64,000 bases of DNA from Coturnix japonica (Eukaryota; Chordata; Aves; Galliformes; Phasianidae), in NCBI RefSeq assembly GCF_001577835.2, contig NC_029519.1, positions 81,398,842-81,462,841 of the forward strand, in the 5' to 3' direction. A program made the translations under genes and the position numbers. Within the stretch, counting starts at the first letter, position 1, and the number at the start of each line of letters is the position of its first letter. Of this stretch, positions 18,698-30,480 are shown piece after piece. The notes under the pieces are model-generated. The model was not told the DNA's origin. It was given only the letters and a program-made list of their open reading frames with translations, and ran no database searches.

Positions 18698-19304
18698 AGC
18701 ATTTCGACTAATATGCACCGAGCTGCCAATTTCTTTTTATTTTTTATCTTTATTTTTTTAATTTAGTTTAATTTTATTTTTTTTCAGTAATCTAAAGAAG
18801 GTAGCAATCTGAAATAAGGACTCAGACCCTTCCATCTCAATCACTCTTTGCTGGAAGATGGGTAAATATTGTGTTTGCTTCTCCCTCCCGGCAGCACTGG
18901 GATGGCAAAGCCTGGGATTTGAGGTTGGATGCTGGGAAAGGAATGGCTCATGGGCTGGCACACGTGTGGTTAGTACACTCTGTGGGATGGGGTTAAGCTG
19001 GGGGTCATTGGAGTTCCATCCCCATGCGTGGAAACCATCCATTTGCCCCCCAAATCCTTTTGGGGATGAGCTGTGTGGGACGAACACCGCCCCATCCCAA
19101 ACCCATGCTGGTGTCTCCATCCCATGCTCCCCAACACTGCAAAAGGAGAGAAGGGGATGGTAAGGAAAGCACAGAGCTGTGCCATGAGCTGCCAAGCGCA
19201 GCCCTAGTTGGCAGTGCCAATGTCTCCATGCTTCCCCATCCCCGTCGGGGAGGAAAAAAGACAAGGGGGGAAAAAAAAAACCCACACACACAGTTAGTTT
19301 CTTC
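18698..19304. other. Intergenic, T-rich then unique
   Basis: A T/A-rich run at 18730-18785, then unique sequence without recognised features. An A run and CA repeat lie at 19268-19290. Confidence 0.35.
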
Positions 19305-19460
19305 TTCTCACAAGTAATTTTCAGTTAATTTATGTTGAATCAATGGTTCCTTGCAGTCATATGGATGGCAGGCTCCCAGCCATTATTAGTGTAAACAGAT
19401 TTGTGAGCAATATATTTAGCTGTTCCATATTGCTTTTAGGAAATGTGCGCATTTCAATGG
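19305..19460. promoter_or_regulatory. AT-rich low-repeat block (candidate regulatory)
   Basis: Repeat-free, with CAGTTAATTTATG, GAATCAATGG, CCATTATTAGTG and a GTAAACA forkhead-type word. Composition resembles conserved non-coding DNA; nothing more direct. Confidence 0.28.
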
Positions 19461-19907
19461 TGTATACTCGCAGAGGGCCATACCCTGCCACCACTTTGCA
19501 GGTGGGGATGGTGCTGTAGTGAGGTGCCCAGCACCTCCTTTTCCTCAGGAGGAAGGCTCGAGCCAAACTCTGGGCTGCGGTTGCACTTTGAGGCATGTCG
19601 GGACATCGATTCCTGCACGTCCCATTGATATTTCACATGTAAAACTGGATGACTGGGTGGGGACAGTCTGCCCTCAGATAGGCACAACCCTATAGGTTGT
19701 GCAGGATGAGTCCAGCTCACAGTGATAATCTGTAAGGCTCCCATAGGATGGGTGTCCTGCAGCATGAGTGACTATCATCATTTTGGCACTATGGGGTGCC
19801 CCCCGATCCCCAAATCCCCATTCAGCCTCTTCTATATACGGTGGGATGAGCTGGGTTCCAGTGGGGTTGGATCCCGTGGGATTGGCTGCCCGAGGGGGCC
19901 CAACTGG

Positions 19908-20010
19908 GTCATAGAATCATCAAGGTTGTAAAAGAGTTCTGAGATCATCAGGTCCATCCATTGACCCATCATCACTATGCCCACTAATGGATGGTGCAGT
20001 GCAGGACCGC
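19908..20010 (-). repeat. CR1 LINE tail, antisense
   Basis: CATAGAATCATCAAGGTTG, GAGATCATCAGGTCCATCC, TGCCCACTAA; antisense CR1 terminus. Confidence 0.8.
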
Positions 20011-20489
20011 CACCAAGACTCAAGTGGCACCAGCACCCAATGGTGCCACGGCAAGGGGGGTGGGGGTGGGGGGAACCTGGACCTCATTCCCAGGCTGAGC
20101 AGCTGACAGAGAAGCTGTTTTGATGCACAGTTCCAGAAAAGTGACAATCTCAGAAGGTTTGGGGCCAAGATATAAAAGGTGCTAAAAAAGAAATCCCCAG
20201 ATTTTGAGCAAGAGGCTACGGATGGGCACAAAGTAGCACTGGTGGGGAGCCCTCCAAATGTTGCAGGATGGATCCTCTCTGCTGCAAGCAGGGCCTGACC
20301 CTTCCCATCTCCCTATAGGTTGCTCAGAGCACCCAAACCATCCCACGGGCAGCTCTCCATGTCCAACACAACCTCTTCTATGTGTGCCAGGCACAGAGGT
20401 GCACCCCTCCATCCCAATGCTGGGGTGGGATGCAGCCCCAGGGCTTTGCTATTTTCATGTTTCCTGCTGGAGTGCACAGAGCCAGCCCG

Positions 20490-20760
20490 AAATAGCAGGC
20501 GTGAGCACGTTGGCACGGGAGCGCATTGGCAGCCGGCATCGGCGCGGCAGCGGTGAAAGGATTTGGGCAACGTCTCACCATGGCTACCCGGGCCAGGGAG
20601 AAGTATGTCGGCTCGGGGGGAGGGTGCCGGCTCCTTTCAGAGAGGAGAAAGCCGCGACATCAGGGCTCTGTTGTTGGATGTCACAATCTCCCCTCCCCAG
20701 AGCGTGAAAAATCAATTAGGAAGAATTAGTGACATGTCGGAGCTGGGAGCGGGTGTTGTG
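20490..20760. promoter_or_regulatory. CpG-containing block with NFI pair and homeodomain sites
   Basis: Two TTGGCA nuclear-factor-I half-sites at 20510-20515 and 20526-20531 (16 bp apart), GCCGGCATCGGCGCGG, then ATCAATTAGG and GAATTAGTGAC near 20711-20732. Repeat-free with CpG retained outside any promoter. Candidate forebrain enhancer by motif logic only. Confidence 0.38.
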
Positions 20761-21084
20761 TAGGGGAGAATTACAGGCACCGCCGCTGGGCTACACCCGG
20801 AGCGTCACCCGCTGTGCCTCTACAGCCCCACATCGGTCCCCCAGGTGCCCCATAGCGCTCCCAGCCTCAGTTTCCCCATCTGAGCAATGGGTTGAGCTAT
20901 TGGGTTCAATGGGAGCGGTCAGCTCACTCGGCCTTGCCGCTATTCTCTTTGCTCCTCTTTCTGTGTGTGTGTGTATATATATAAATAAGAAGGAGGGGAG
21001 GGGGAAAAAAATCCCAAACTCTGATTAAAATCCCTTTTTTTATTCACCTGCCCATCTTTCCTCTGTCTCCATCTCCCATTCTAT
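20761..21084. other. Intergenic; short GT/AT run
   Basis: Unique sequence with a (GT)n(AT)n run at about 20961-20983. Nothing else recognised. Confidence 0.35.
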
Positions 21085-21340
21085 CCAAACTCATAATTAA
21101 TCGCTCAAGGCAAAAGTAATGAATGTTAATTGGCCATCTGTACAAAGACTAATTAAAATCTACCATGCTGGGGATTAAAACATACCTATAGCAACTGCCT
21201 GAATTGAGAATGAGACAGAGGAGAGATTGAGAAAACAGCTGAAAGGGTTGTGCAAAACGCAATCTTGCTTAGGTGTGAGATGAGTTGCAACGCAGAGATC
21301 TGAGATGCTTTATTATTAAAAAAGAAGCCAACAACTAAGG
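21085..21340. promoter_or_regulatory. AT-rich homeodomain-motif block (candidate enhancer)
   Basis: TAATTA at 21094-21099, TTAATTGG at 21126-21133, TAATTA at 21150-21155 and GGATTAAAAC near 21172, all in about 80 bases of repeat-free sequence. It lies about 7.5 kb upstream of EMX1 exon 1 and 5 kb past SPR. Enhancer role is inferred. Confidence 0.4.
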
Positions 21341-22194
21341 GGGTGGGGAAGAAACTTCAGCTCGGAGCTGATCCGGGGATGTTTTAATGGGAATAAAGGG
21401 CTGGCGGAGATTTCAAAGCGACCCCAACCTCAACATTTAGGGTTGGGTTTGGATGTGAACAATAGCCGCCCCTCTCCCCCCCCCCCCCACCCCCCCCCTG
21501 TCCGCAGCAGCTCGCATGCAGGATGGAAATGTTGTTGGTGTTTTTGGCTTTGTAGGGCTTCTGGGTTTGAAGAAATATTGTGGGGTATTGGAAAAGCATG
21601 GGGATGCTCCAGCCCTACTTGGGACATGGGATACCCATCCCACGCTCCCTGAACCTTAAGACCTTTCAACAGACATTGGGATCACTGTGTGGCCCCGCAT
21701 CCTCTCCCCATTGCTGTGGCCACGCACCCATCCTAAAGTGGTGTCCATAGGGTGACAGCTCTGCTCCCAGCCCCTTCTTTGTCCCTAAATCCTGCACTTT
21801 TCAGGCTGCCCACCTCTCTGCGGTGATGCAGCCACAGGGTCTGGGAGCAAACTGAATGGTCTCAGCACCAACAACCCCTTCCATGCATCCTCAACCCACC
21901 AGCCCCACCAGCACCCAGCCATGACCCCCTCCAAGGACAGAGCCATCCCAACACACCCAATGGTTCCAAACACCCCCAAACCCCCATTCTACCCCTGAAT
22001 ACACCCATTTCCTTACAGGAACACCCAACCCCATGCCCGCTGAGGTCATAGAGCACCAGAACACCCCTCCTGGGGGCTGCCTTTTTGGGGTCATGCAGAC
22101 GGGGGAGAGGAGCAGCTGGGTGTCCCCCCATGCTGCCATGAGCCCCGCTCCCCTGTGCGCTGTGGGAAGGCCCCGGTCTCAGTTCTGCTCTTGT
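21341..22194. other. Intergenic; C run at 21474-21499
   Basis: C-rich low-complexity run, otherwise unique sequence without recognised genes. Confidence 0.35.
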
Positions 22195-22330
22195 TTTCTC
22201 AGATTCTGCTGTGTTTACTCCCAACACGAGTGACCGCCGTGGCCCTATTACGGGAGCGGCTGACAGCTCGGCTGACAAGTGCGCTCGCGGCAGGAATGTG
22301 AATGCGGCTCTGAGATCCCGGCCCTGCCGG
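22195..22330. promoter_or_regulatory. TGACA-pair block (candidate regulatory)
   Basis: TGTTTACTCCC (forkhead-like), GTGACCGCCGTGG and TGACAGCTCGGCTGACAAGT with two MEIS/PBX-type TGACA cores at 22261 and 22273, 12 bp apart. CpG-rich and repeat-free. Confidence 0.33.
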
Positions 22331-22744
22331 CAGCTTCTTTGGGAAAGGGCTGGAGCATTGAGGCTCCAAAGCTGGAGGTGGATGGATGGAGGAGGATGGA
22401 GGCGCTGAGATGAAGCAGCAGCTCCGTCAGTGCGGAGGGGATGGGGTGCTGGGGAACGGTTGGTGTCACTGTGTCTGTAGGTGGGGAGAGAGGCTTGGGA
22501 TGCACGTGGCTTGCATTGAGCATGGGATGGCAACCCATGGGAAAAAGTGTTTTTGGGGTGGTGCACGCAAAATAAAGGGACAATGTGCTCGTCTCAGCAG
22601 CTCTTCCCCATCCTGGAGGATGCTGCTGTCAGAAATCTGGTGAATTTGGGGTATGGGGAGCACTGGGATTGATACTGAAGCTGTGGATCCAGTTCTGATC
22701 CAATATCAGTGCCAGCCCAACAGGTCCAGGTGCCCCAACCGTGC
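22331..22744. other. Intergenic, nothing recognised
   Basis: Unique G-rich sequence; no supported feature. Confidence 0.35.
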
Positions 22745-23165
22745 TGGATAAAGATGGTTTAATTAATCACAGATCATTTCTGCAATGTCCCCCCATTAAC
22801 CTCTATCTCAGACTAAATAATAACTCATTAAAGGCACTTGAAGCTCGCTGGAACAGGACAGTTTACCAGCAAACCCACTGCTCTTTGGCTCTAAACTGGG
22901 TTAATCTGTCATCTCTCCTTGCTTAACGGATGGGTCCCTCGTTACACATTAAGGAGCTGCTCTGGAGGGGCACAGCAGATCCTGAGCACTAAGCCAAATC
23001 CAAAGGCAGGGCACAGCACAGAGAGGAGATGTGTAGAAGTGATGCAGAGCCCAATCTGCCTTCCTGCAGCTCGCGTTATTATCCCGTTGTCAGCAGAGGA
23101 TGTTTGCTCTGATGTAGCTGCCGGCTGCAAATCCTCTGTGTAAACATCCCACAATGGTTTGAAAA
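22745..23165. promoter_or_regulatory. Low-repeat block with TTAATTAA (candidate regulatory)
   Basis: TTAATTAA at 22759-22766, CATTAACC, AATAATAACTCATTAAAGG and later GGGTTAATCTG; 23060-23160 keeps CpGs in CTCGCGTTATTATCCCG. Repeat-free. Function inferred from composition. Confidence 0.3.
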
Positions 23166-24157
23166 GGATCAGAGGCTCACAGCACTCTCAGATGCTGTCG
23201 GTACCACGGAGGGGTACAGCTCTTTGCTGGGCCTGAGGAGCACAAAGGGTTGTGCTGGTGTTTGGCCATGCACAAGCAAGTAGGCAGCCTTGGGGTGACA
23301 GTGCCACCAATGTGGTTTGTGCACGGCATGAAGGGCTCACTGTGATTCCATGACTCCATGAGAAAGGTGCCAGATCAGCAGGAAGGTTTTTGTCATTCCA
23401 GCTCTCCCAGGTTGGGTGAATGTCCTCCCAATCCCTGACACAGAGCCTGCATTGTGCCCAACTCATCACATGGAGTGGTGGGAGGTTGAGGGCCCGCTGG
23501 CTGTGTGTATCCCCACACTGACCCCACACCTTGAACGTGGGTTGAGTGGGAAACATGGGCACTCCTGGGGGCCTATTTCCCCCCGCAGTGCTTTGCTGCA
23601 GAAGCAGTTCATTTACCTTTGGCCCTGTGGCCAGAGGCAGCTGCTTGTTTGCAAGCCAGGCACTCGGCGTCCTGCAGAAAGCCCCGTGCTCAGCACTTCT
23701 GCCCACCAGAAAACACTGTCTCCTCCTCCTCCTCTCTGCTAAGAAACCTTTAATAAGGGGAAGAGGGACATGGCTGCAGCCTCCTGACCTGCTGAGCTGG
23801 GGGCAGCCCAGGTCAGTGGCTGAGATTTGGGAGGTGGTAGAACATGCTCCGTTTTTAATTTGGGAGGCTTTGGGGGGATTTAGCAGGCTTGCTCTCACTG
23901 CCATCCCTGGCACCTGGTCACACGCATGGAAATAAAAGGCCAGTGGTGACTATGGGTCCTTTCATAACCCAATTCTCTGTACTTCACCCCCATTCACAGG
24001 CACAAAGGCAGCAGTGTGTGCTGATATGGGAGGGGGCTGGAGATGTGGGCAGGTCACTGGGGCTGTCACCTCTGAATATCACAGAGGCACCCAGATGGGT
24101 CCTGGTGTCACTGCTCCTTCTGGGGTCTCGCTGGTGCATGCTCCAATTTGTGTAAAA
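23166..24157. other. Intergenic, nothing recognised
   Basis: A 241-codon minus-strand frame (23188-23913) lacks any family signature. No repeat or RNA gene recognised. Confidence 0.35.
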
Positions 24158-25120
24158 ACATGGAATCATTAAGGTTGGGAAAGACCTCTAAGATCCCCAA
24201 GTCCAACCCCAGCCCATCCCACTGTGCCCACTGACCACATTGCTCAGTGCCACATCCCCATGGTTCTGAGACTCCTCCACGGATAGTGACCCCATCACTC
24301 CCTGGGGGCAGCTGTGCCAGCGCCTGACCACTCTTTGGGAGAATAAATGTTTCCTCATATCCAACCTGACCCTCCCCTGGTGCAACTTGGGGCCATCACC
24401 TTCCATCCTATCCCTGTTACCAGGGAGAAGAGGCCGACCCCCACATCATTATAACCTCCTTTCAGGGAGTTGTTGAGAACAAGGTCCCCTCTGAGCCCCC
24501 CCATCTTCAGAGACTGAACCATCTCAGTTCCCTCAGCCACTCCTCATCATGGAATCACAGCACGGGTTGTGATTGAAAGGACCTCAGTGCCCATCAAGCT
24601 CCAATCCCTGCTGTGTGCAGTGACACCTCCCATAGATCACCCTGCTGGCTCACATTATCCTGGCTGTTGACCAACGCCACCAGATCCTTTCCCTTCCCAC
24701 AACTTTGCAGCCACTCTGCCCCAAGCCTGCAGCATTGCACAGGGTTGCTGTGACCAAAGTGCAGGACCCGGCACTTGGTCTTGTTGAACTTCATCCCATT
24801 GGCCTCAGCCCATCCAGATCCCTCTGTAGGGCCTTCCTACCTTCAAGCAGATCAACTTTTCATTCCAACTTGTTGTAATCTGCAGCTATACCGAGGGTGC
24901 ACTCTGCACCCTCATCCACACCATCGGTGCAGATATGAAATGGGGCCAGACCCCAAGTCCTATTGAAGCCATCTCAAGAACATTCATATCCCTTATCGTG
25001 GTTCTGGGACACCTCCAGGGATGGTGACCTTTCTCTACTCCCCGGGTAGCTGCTGCAATGCCGCACTGTTCTTAGGGAGCAAGAATGATTCCTAACACCC
25101 GACATGAATAGCCAGAATCA
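24158..25120 (-). repeat. CR1 LINE cluster incl. reverse-transcriptase remnant, antisense
   Basis: 24158-24549 is an antisense CR1 3' region (GGAATCATTAAGGTTGGG, AAGTCCAACCCC, ATCCAACCTGACCC). 24550-24960 is a second fragment that keeps part of the ORF2 reverse-transcriptase domain: on the minus strand it reads [18 protein letters not shown], the segment after the FADD box, and then jumps to 3' text. 24970-25120 is a third decayed piece. Each is truncated and inactive. Confidence 0.85.
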
Positions 25121-25550
25121 GGGCTGTCCCTCTTTCCCGGTCTCCGCACGCCCTCAGCTGGTCATAGAAAACGATGGAGAGAAAAAGATTTCCCATTGCA
25201 CACAGCAGGACGGAGCTCAGAACATGAAGGGACTCCAAGGTAAACCCACAGTGCAGCTGGAGGGCTGAAGTGGGAGTGGGGACAGATGTGGGGTCACCCC
25301 ATCCTGCTGCTTTCAGCCCACAGGCATTTATCTGTACCCAGTATCTGTAACTGAGGTGGGCACTGGCACAGGGGGTGCTCGGGCAGCCCAGCAGATCTGC
25401 ATGGCTTTAAAAACTGATTTTAAGTGGCAGCCTGTTATGCAGGTGGTCCAGGACACAAACTTGCATGGTGTCCTGTTGGATGGGAAGCCAGGGTCCCCAC
25501 TCCCACCCTCCTGGAAATGAATGTGGAAGAGAAAGATGAGACAGTAAACT
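25121..25550. other. Intergenic beyond SPR 3' end
   Basis: Unique sequence; nothing recognised. Confidence 0.3.
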
Positions 25551-26321
25551 TTTAATGACCGTAGATGGAGATAGACAAAAACTGGGATAAGGGGCTGTGT
25601 GAGAGGGCAGCAGGAAGGTGGCTGTCATTGGGTTGGGCACATGGGGTGCAAGCCTTATTGTTAGGACTGTGCTGCTCCCAATTCTAGCACAGTTTTCTGG
25701 ACAGGCACATCTATGAGTTGTGGGCTTCTGCCTACTGGAACCCAATGGGAAAAACAAGGATAAAACCCCACAAATACCTTAAAGGAACAGCCCAGGAGGG
25801 GTTCAGGCCCCTACTCCAGACCTGGACTCAAACGAGCACTGCACAAACCCAGGGCAGGGCTGTAACCCATGTGGGTTGTGCTGGTGGGTGGGTCTGTGCT
25901 TCAGAGCCAAATCTGCACAGGCAGCTCCCTCTGCTGCTCAACTCCTGCCTCTGAATGAGCAGAATGGGGAGCATGCATCCACACTCACTCCTATACAGCA
26001 ATGCATTAACATGGTGCTTTCTGTATAGCTCTTCCACTGGGGAAGCCACCTCTGCTCCCCCATCCCTTTGCTTCTGCTGTGTGTACAGGAGGGCTCTGTG
26101 GGGCTCAGGAAGGATAAGACCTTTGATAAGTGGTCCTCAGAACGTGGCTTTCTTTGCACTCTGGCTCAGCATGGCAGTGAGTCCCCCCACCCACCCCCAT
26201 GAGGGCACAGGGAGCATCCATAAGGCACCCAGAGGCTTTGCAGCAACCAAACAGCCACCAAAACACGGGGAACAGCAGGCACTACAGAGGGCAGAAAGCA
26301 GAGCATGGAAATGAGAGCAGC
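25551..26321 (-). other. SPR: SPR 3' UTR (inferred) with ATTAAA signal
   Basis: The first polyadenylation-type hexamer downstream of the SPR stop on the minus strand is ATTAAA (plus-strand TTTAAT at 25551-25556), giving a 3' UTR of about 770 bases. No AATAAA occurs before it. The end is inferred, not seen. Confidence 0.35.
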
Positions 26322-28173
<1,852 letters not shown>

Positions 28174-28360
28174 CGCAGTGAGGGGCGTGGGAACGCTCTG
28201 CTGACGTCATCAACCCCATTCATCCCTTCCCACCGCCTGCCGCGAGATGAATGGACGCTCCGAAAGCGCCGCTTCCCATTGGCTGACAGAGCGATGTGAC
28301 GTAAGGTGGGGGCGTGGCCAGAGTGGCGCGCCGGCGGGAAAGGTCGCACGTGTTAATGCG
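28174..28360 (-). promoter_or_regulatory. SPR: SPR promoter with CRE, CCAAT and E-box motifs
   Basis: GC-rich and TATA-less. A perfect palindromic cAMP-response element TGACGTCA lies at 28202-28209, a second CRE-like TGACGTAA at 28297-28304, an inverted CCAAT box (ATTGG) at 28278-28282 and CACGTG at 28347-28352. The first CRE is only about 30 bases from the start codon and so may lie in the 5' UTR or at the start site. Confidence 0.6.
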
Positions 28361-28985
28361 TTGCTCTACACCTGTAAAGTGAAGGGGGGGGTATGGAGTT
28401 GGCTCTGCTCAGCCGTGCCCAGGGGCTGTGGGCACAGCCAGGAGGCAAAGAGCTCCCTGTGCCCATCAGCAGCACTGCTGTGCTGTGTGGGTGGGTACTA
28501 GAGCGCTGGTATTGGGACCAGAGAGATGTGGGACCTCTAAGGGCCACCAGGACCTTAGGACAGCTCTGTGTGTCCTTGCTTGGGGCATTGCTGGGCAAGG
28601 GGGAGCTCCAGCCTCAACCAGGTTGGGGTGCTGTGATAAAGTGGCATAGATCAAAAGTGCTGTCAGATATCAGATCTACCCCTGGTTTCCCAGCTCTTAC
28701 ATCCTAAGCACAGTTGGGCCTGCGATGCTTTAGGAGGTAACGAAGCAGAGTTTCACCCTATGGAGCAGCTGCAGATGCTGCTGAAAGCCTTATGTGTTCT
28801 AATAAAGCATTAAAATTCCATGACATAAGTCCAAGACTGATATTTGTTTTGCTAGGCAGAACTTGCCTCAACAAGCTGCCAGTTCCCCCATCCCATTCTA
28901 GCAGTCTCCATCTCCTGCTCTCACCATGCACCCTTGTCCTACATGGGTCTGCTTGGTGCGCCATAGGGCTGGCTGGAAATAGCCA
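28361..28985. other. SPR-EXOC6B intergenic, nothing recognised
   Basis: Upstream of SPR. No exon or repeat recognised. Confidence 0.35.
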
Positions 28986-29068
28986 TCATAGGATTATTAA
29001 GGTTGGAAAAGACCTCTAAGATCATCAAGTCCAACTGCCAAGCCATCACTGGTTACCTCCCCAAGTGC
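28986..29068 (-). repeat. CR1 LINE tail, antisense
   Basis: CATAGGATTATTAAGGTTGG, AAAAGACCTCTAAGATCATC, AAGTCCAACTGCC; antisense CR1 terminus. Confidence 0.85.
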
Positions 29069-30344
29069 CATTGCTCCTCCCATCTGCTCCGTTAGCAAAG
29101 GGTGCAGAAGTGGGAGGGAAGGGTGTGGGAAGTTGGCAGGAGCTGCCTGTATTCATTTACACTAAAAATAAGGACTCAGAAGAGAGGAAGGAAACTGGTG
29201 ACCAAACCCGAGCTGGAACAGGAGGGCAGAACTGCAGAGGAATTATAGATCCGTGATGTCTGACCCTCTCCTTTGTGCTCCAGACTGTGCCAAGGACAGT
29301 TCAAAGCCTCAGGGCTTCCCGCAGCTCGGGGTGCAGTTGGGTGAAGCAACGCTAGGTGTCAGCGGCATTTAAAGCTGGGAACGGCACGGAGCGGGGAAAT
29401 AGAAGTGGGGGTAATTGTGGCAGCGTGGCTTTTTGGTAGCTGCTGACCCATCGCCACAACTGTCCGCATCGTCCATAGTGTGAAATGACTCTCATCGGGT
29501 TGATGGGGAGAAGGCACCTGAGCTGCTCTGCTGTTGCAGCACGGATCCCGTTGGCATCTGGATATGGCACATGTGTGTCTGCAGTGCTCTGTGTGGCTTT
29601 GGAAGGGTGTGACAACGCTCGGGGAAGGCAGGAGGGGCCCTGGGAGGGAGGGAGGGAATCCCACCCTGAGAGCCACAGGGGCGGTGGGCAGTGGGGGCAC
29701 TGCCAGGGCTTGTTGCCTTGGAAAGGAAGCACGAAATTCCTCCAGCAAAGGGCTTTGAACAATAGCTCTCAGGAAGAGCCCTGGGTATTCATGCTTGCAG
29801 TTGCCACCCAAGAAGGGCAGGGCTTGAAGTCACACAAGGTGGCCCTGGGTGGTTGGCAGGGAGGGCTGTGGTTTCTCTCCTGAGCTCTGCTTCTTGTTCT
29901 GGTAGCCTTAAGGCCACGTCAAGTGTGGGATCTCATGGTGTTCGGGCAGGCAGGGGCTGTGAGCTGCAGAGAATATAGTGAGTGGGTGCCAGATTGCTCT
30001 CTGCAGCTGGACCGGCTCAGGGTAATGATAGAAGGGCAGTGTTCAGGGTGGAAATGTGCCCTCATTGCTGACTAGGAGGTAAGGTCTGCCCTCTGCTCCA
30101 AAGTGATGCTCTCTTGTGTTGCTAACCACATCCTGACCATAGGGGCGTAGGAATGTCTCATGCCCTGCTTATGCCTGGGGGTGAATGTGTTCATCTTCTG
30201 CTTCTAAATAGAGACAAAGAGAGGGGAACCAGCCCTCTCCTTCACCTCACCATATCCTGCCAGCTTTTGCTCCCTGCGTGCAGCCAAACCCTGATCCACG
30301 AGGTGGGTTCTGCCCTCGTGCTCTCCTGTCCGGATGAAGCTATC
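29069..30344. other. Intergenic, nothing recognised
   Basis: Unique sequence. Overlapping frames of 130-150 codons at 29350-29880 on both strands look like chance frames; they show no splice sites or family resemblance. Confidence 0.35.
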
Positions 30345-30480
30345 CCATAGAATCATAGAACTGATTAAGGTTAGAAAAGACCTCTAGGATCACAGAGTCC
30401 AGTCATCAACCCATGCCCACTAAACCACGTCCCCAAGTGCCACATGTACATGGTACTTCACCAAGAATAGTGTTGCACTG
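30345..30480 (-). repeat. CR1 LINE tail, antisense
   Basis: CATAGAATCATAGAACTG, GATTAAGGTTAGAAAAGACC, CCCCAAGTGCCACATG; antisense CR1 terminus. Confidence 0.85.

Noticed and set aside
23188-23913. 241-codon minus frame
   Set aside because: No family signature, no promoter or splice evidence; length is possible by chance in GC-rich bird DNA.
24594-24794. Reverse-transcriptase-like frame [18 protein letters not shown]
   Set aside because: Part of a truncated CR1 LINE; rejected as a gene and kept as a repeat.
29352-29883. Overlapping 130-150 codon frames on both strands
   Set aside because: Mutually overlapping and featureless; chance frames.
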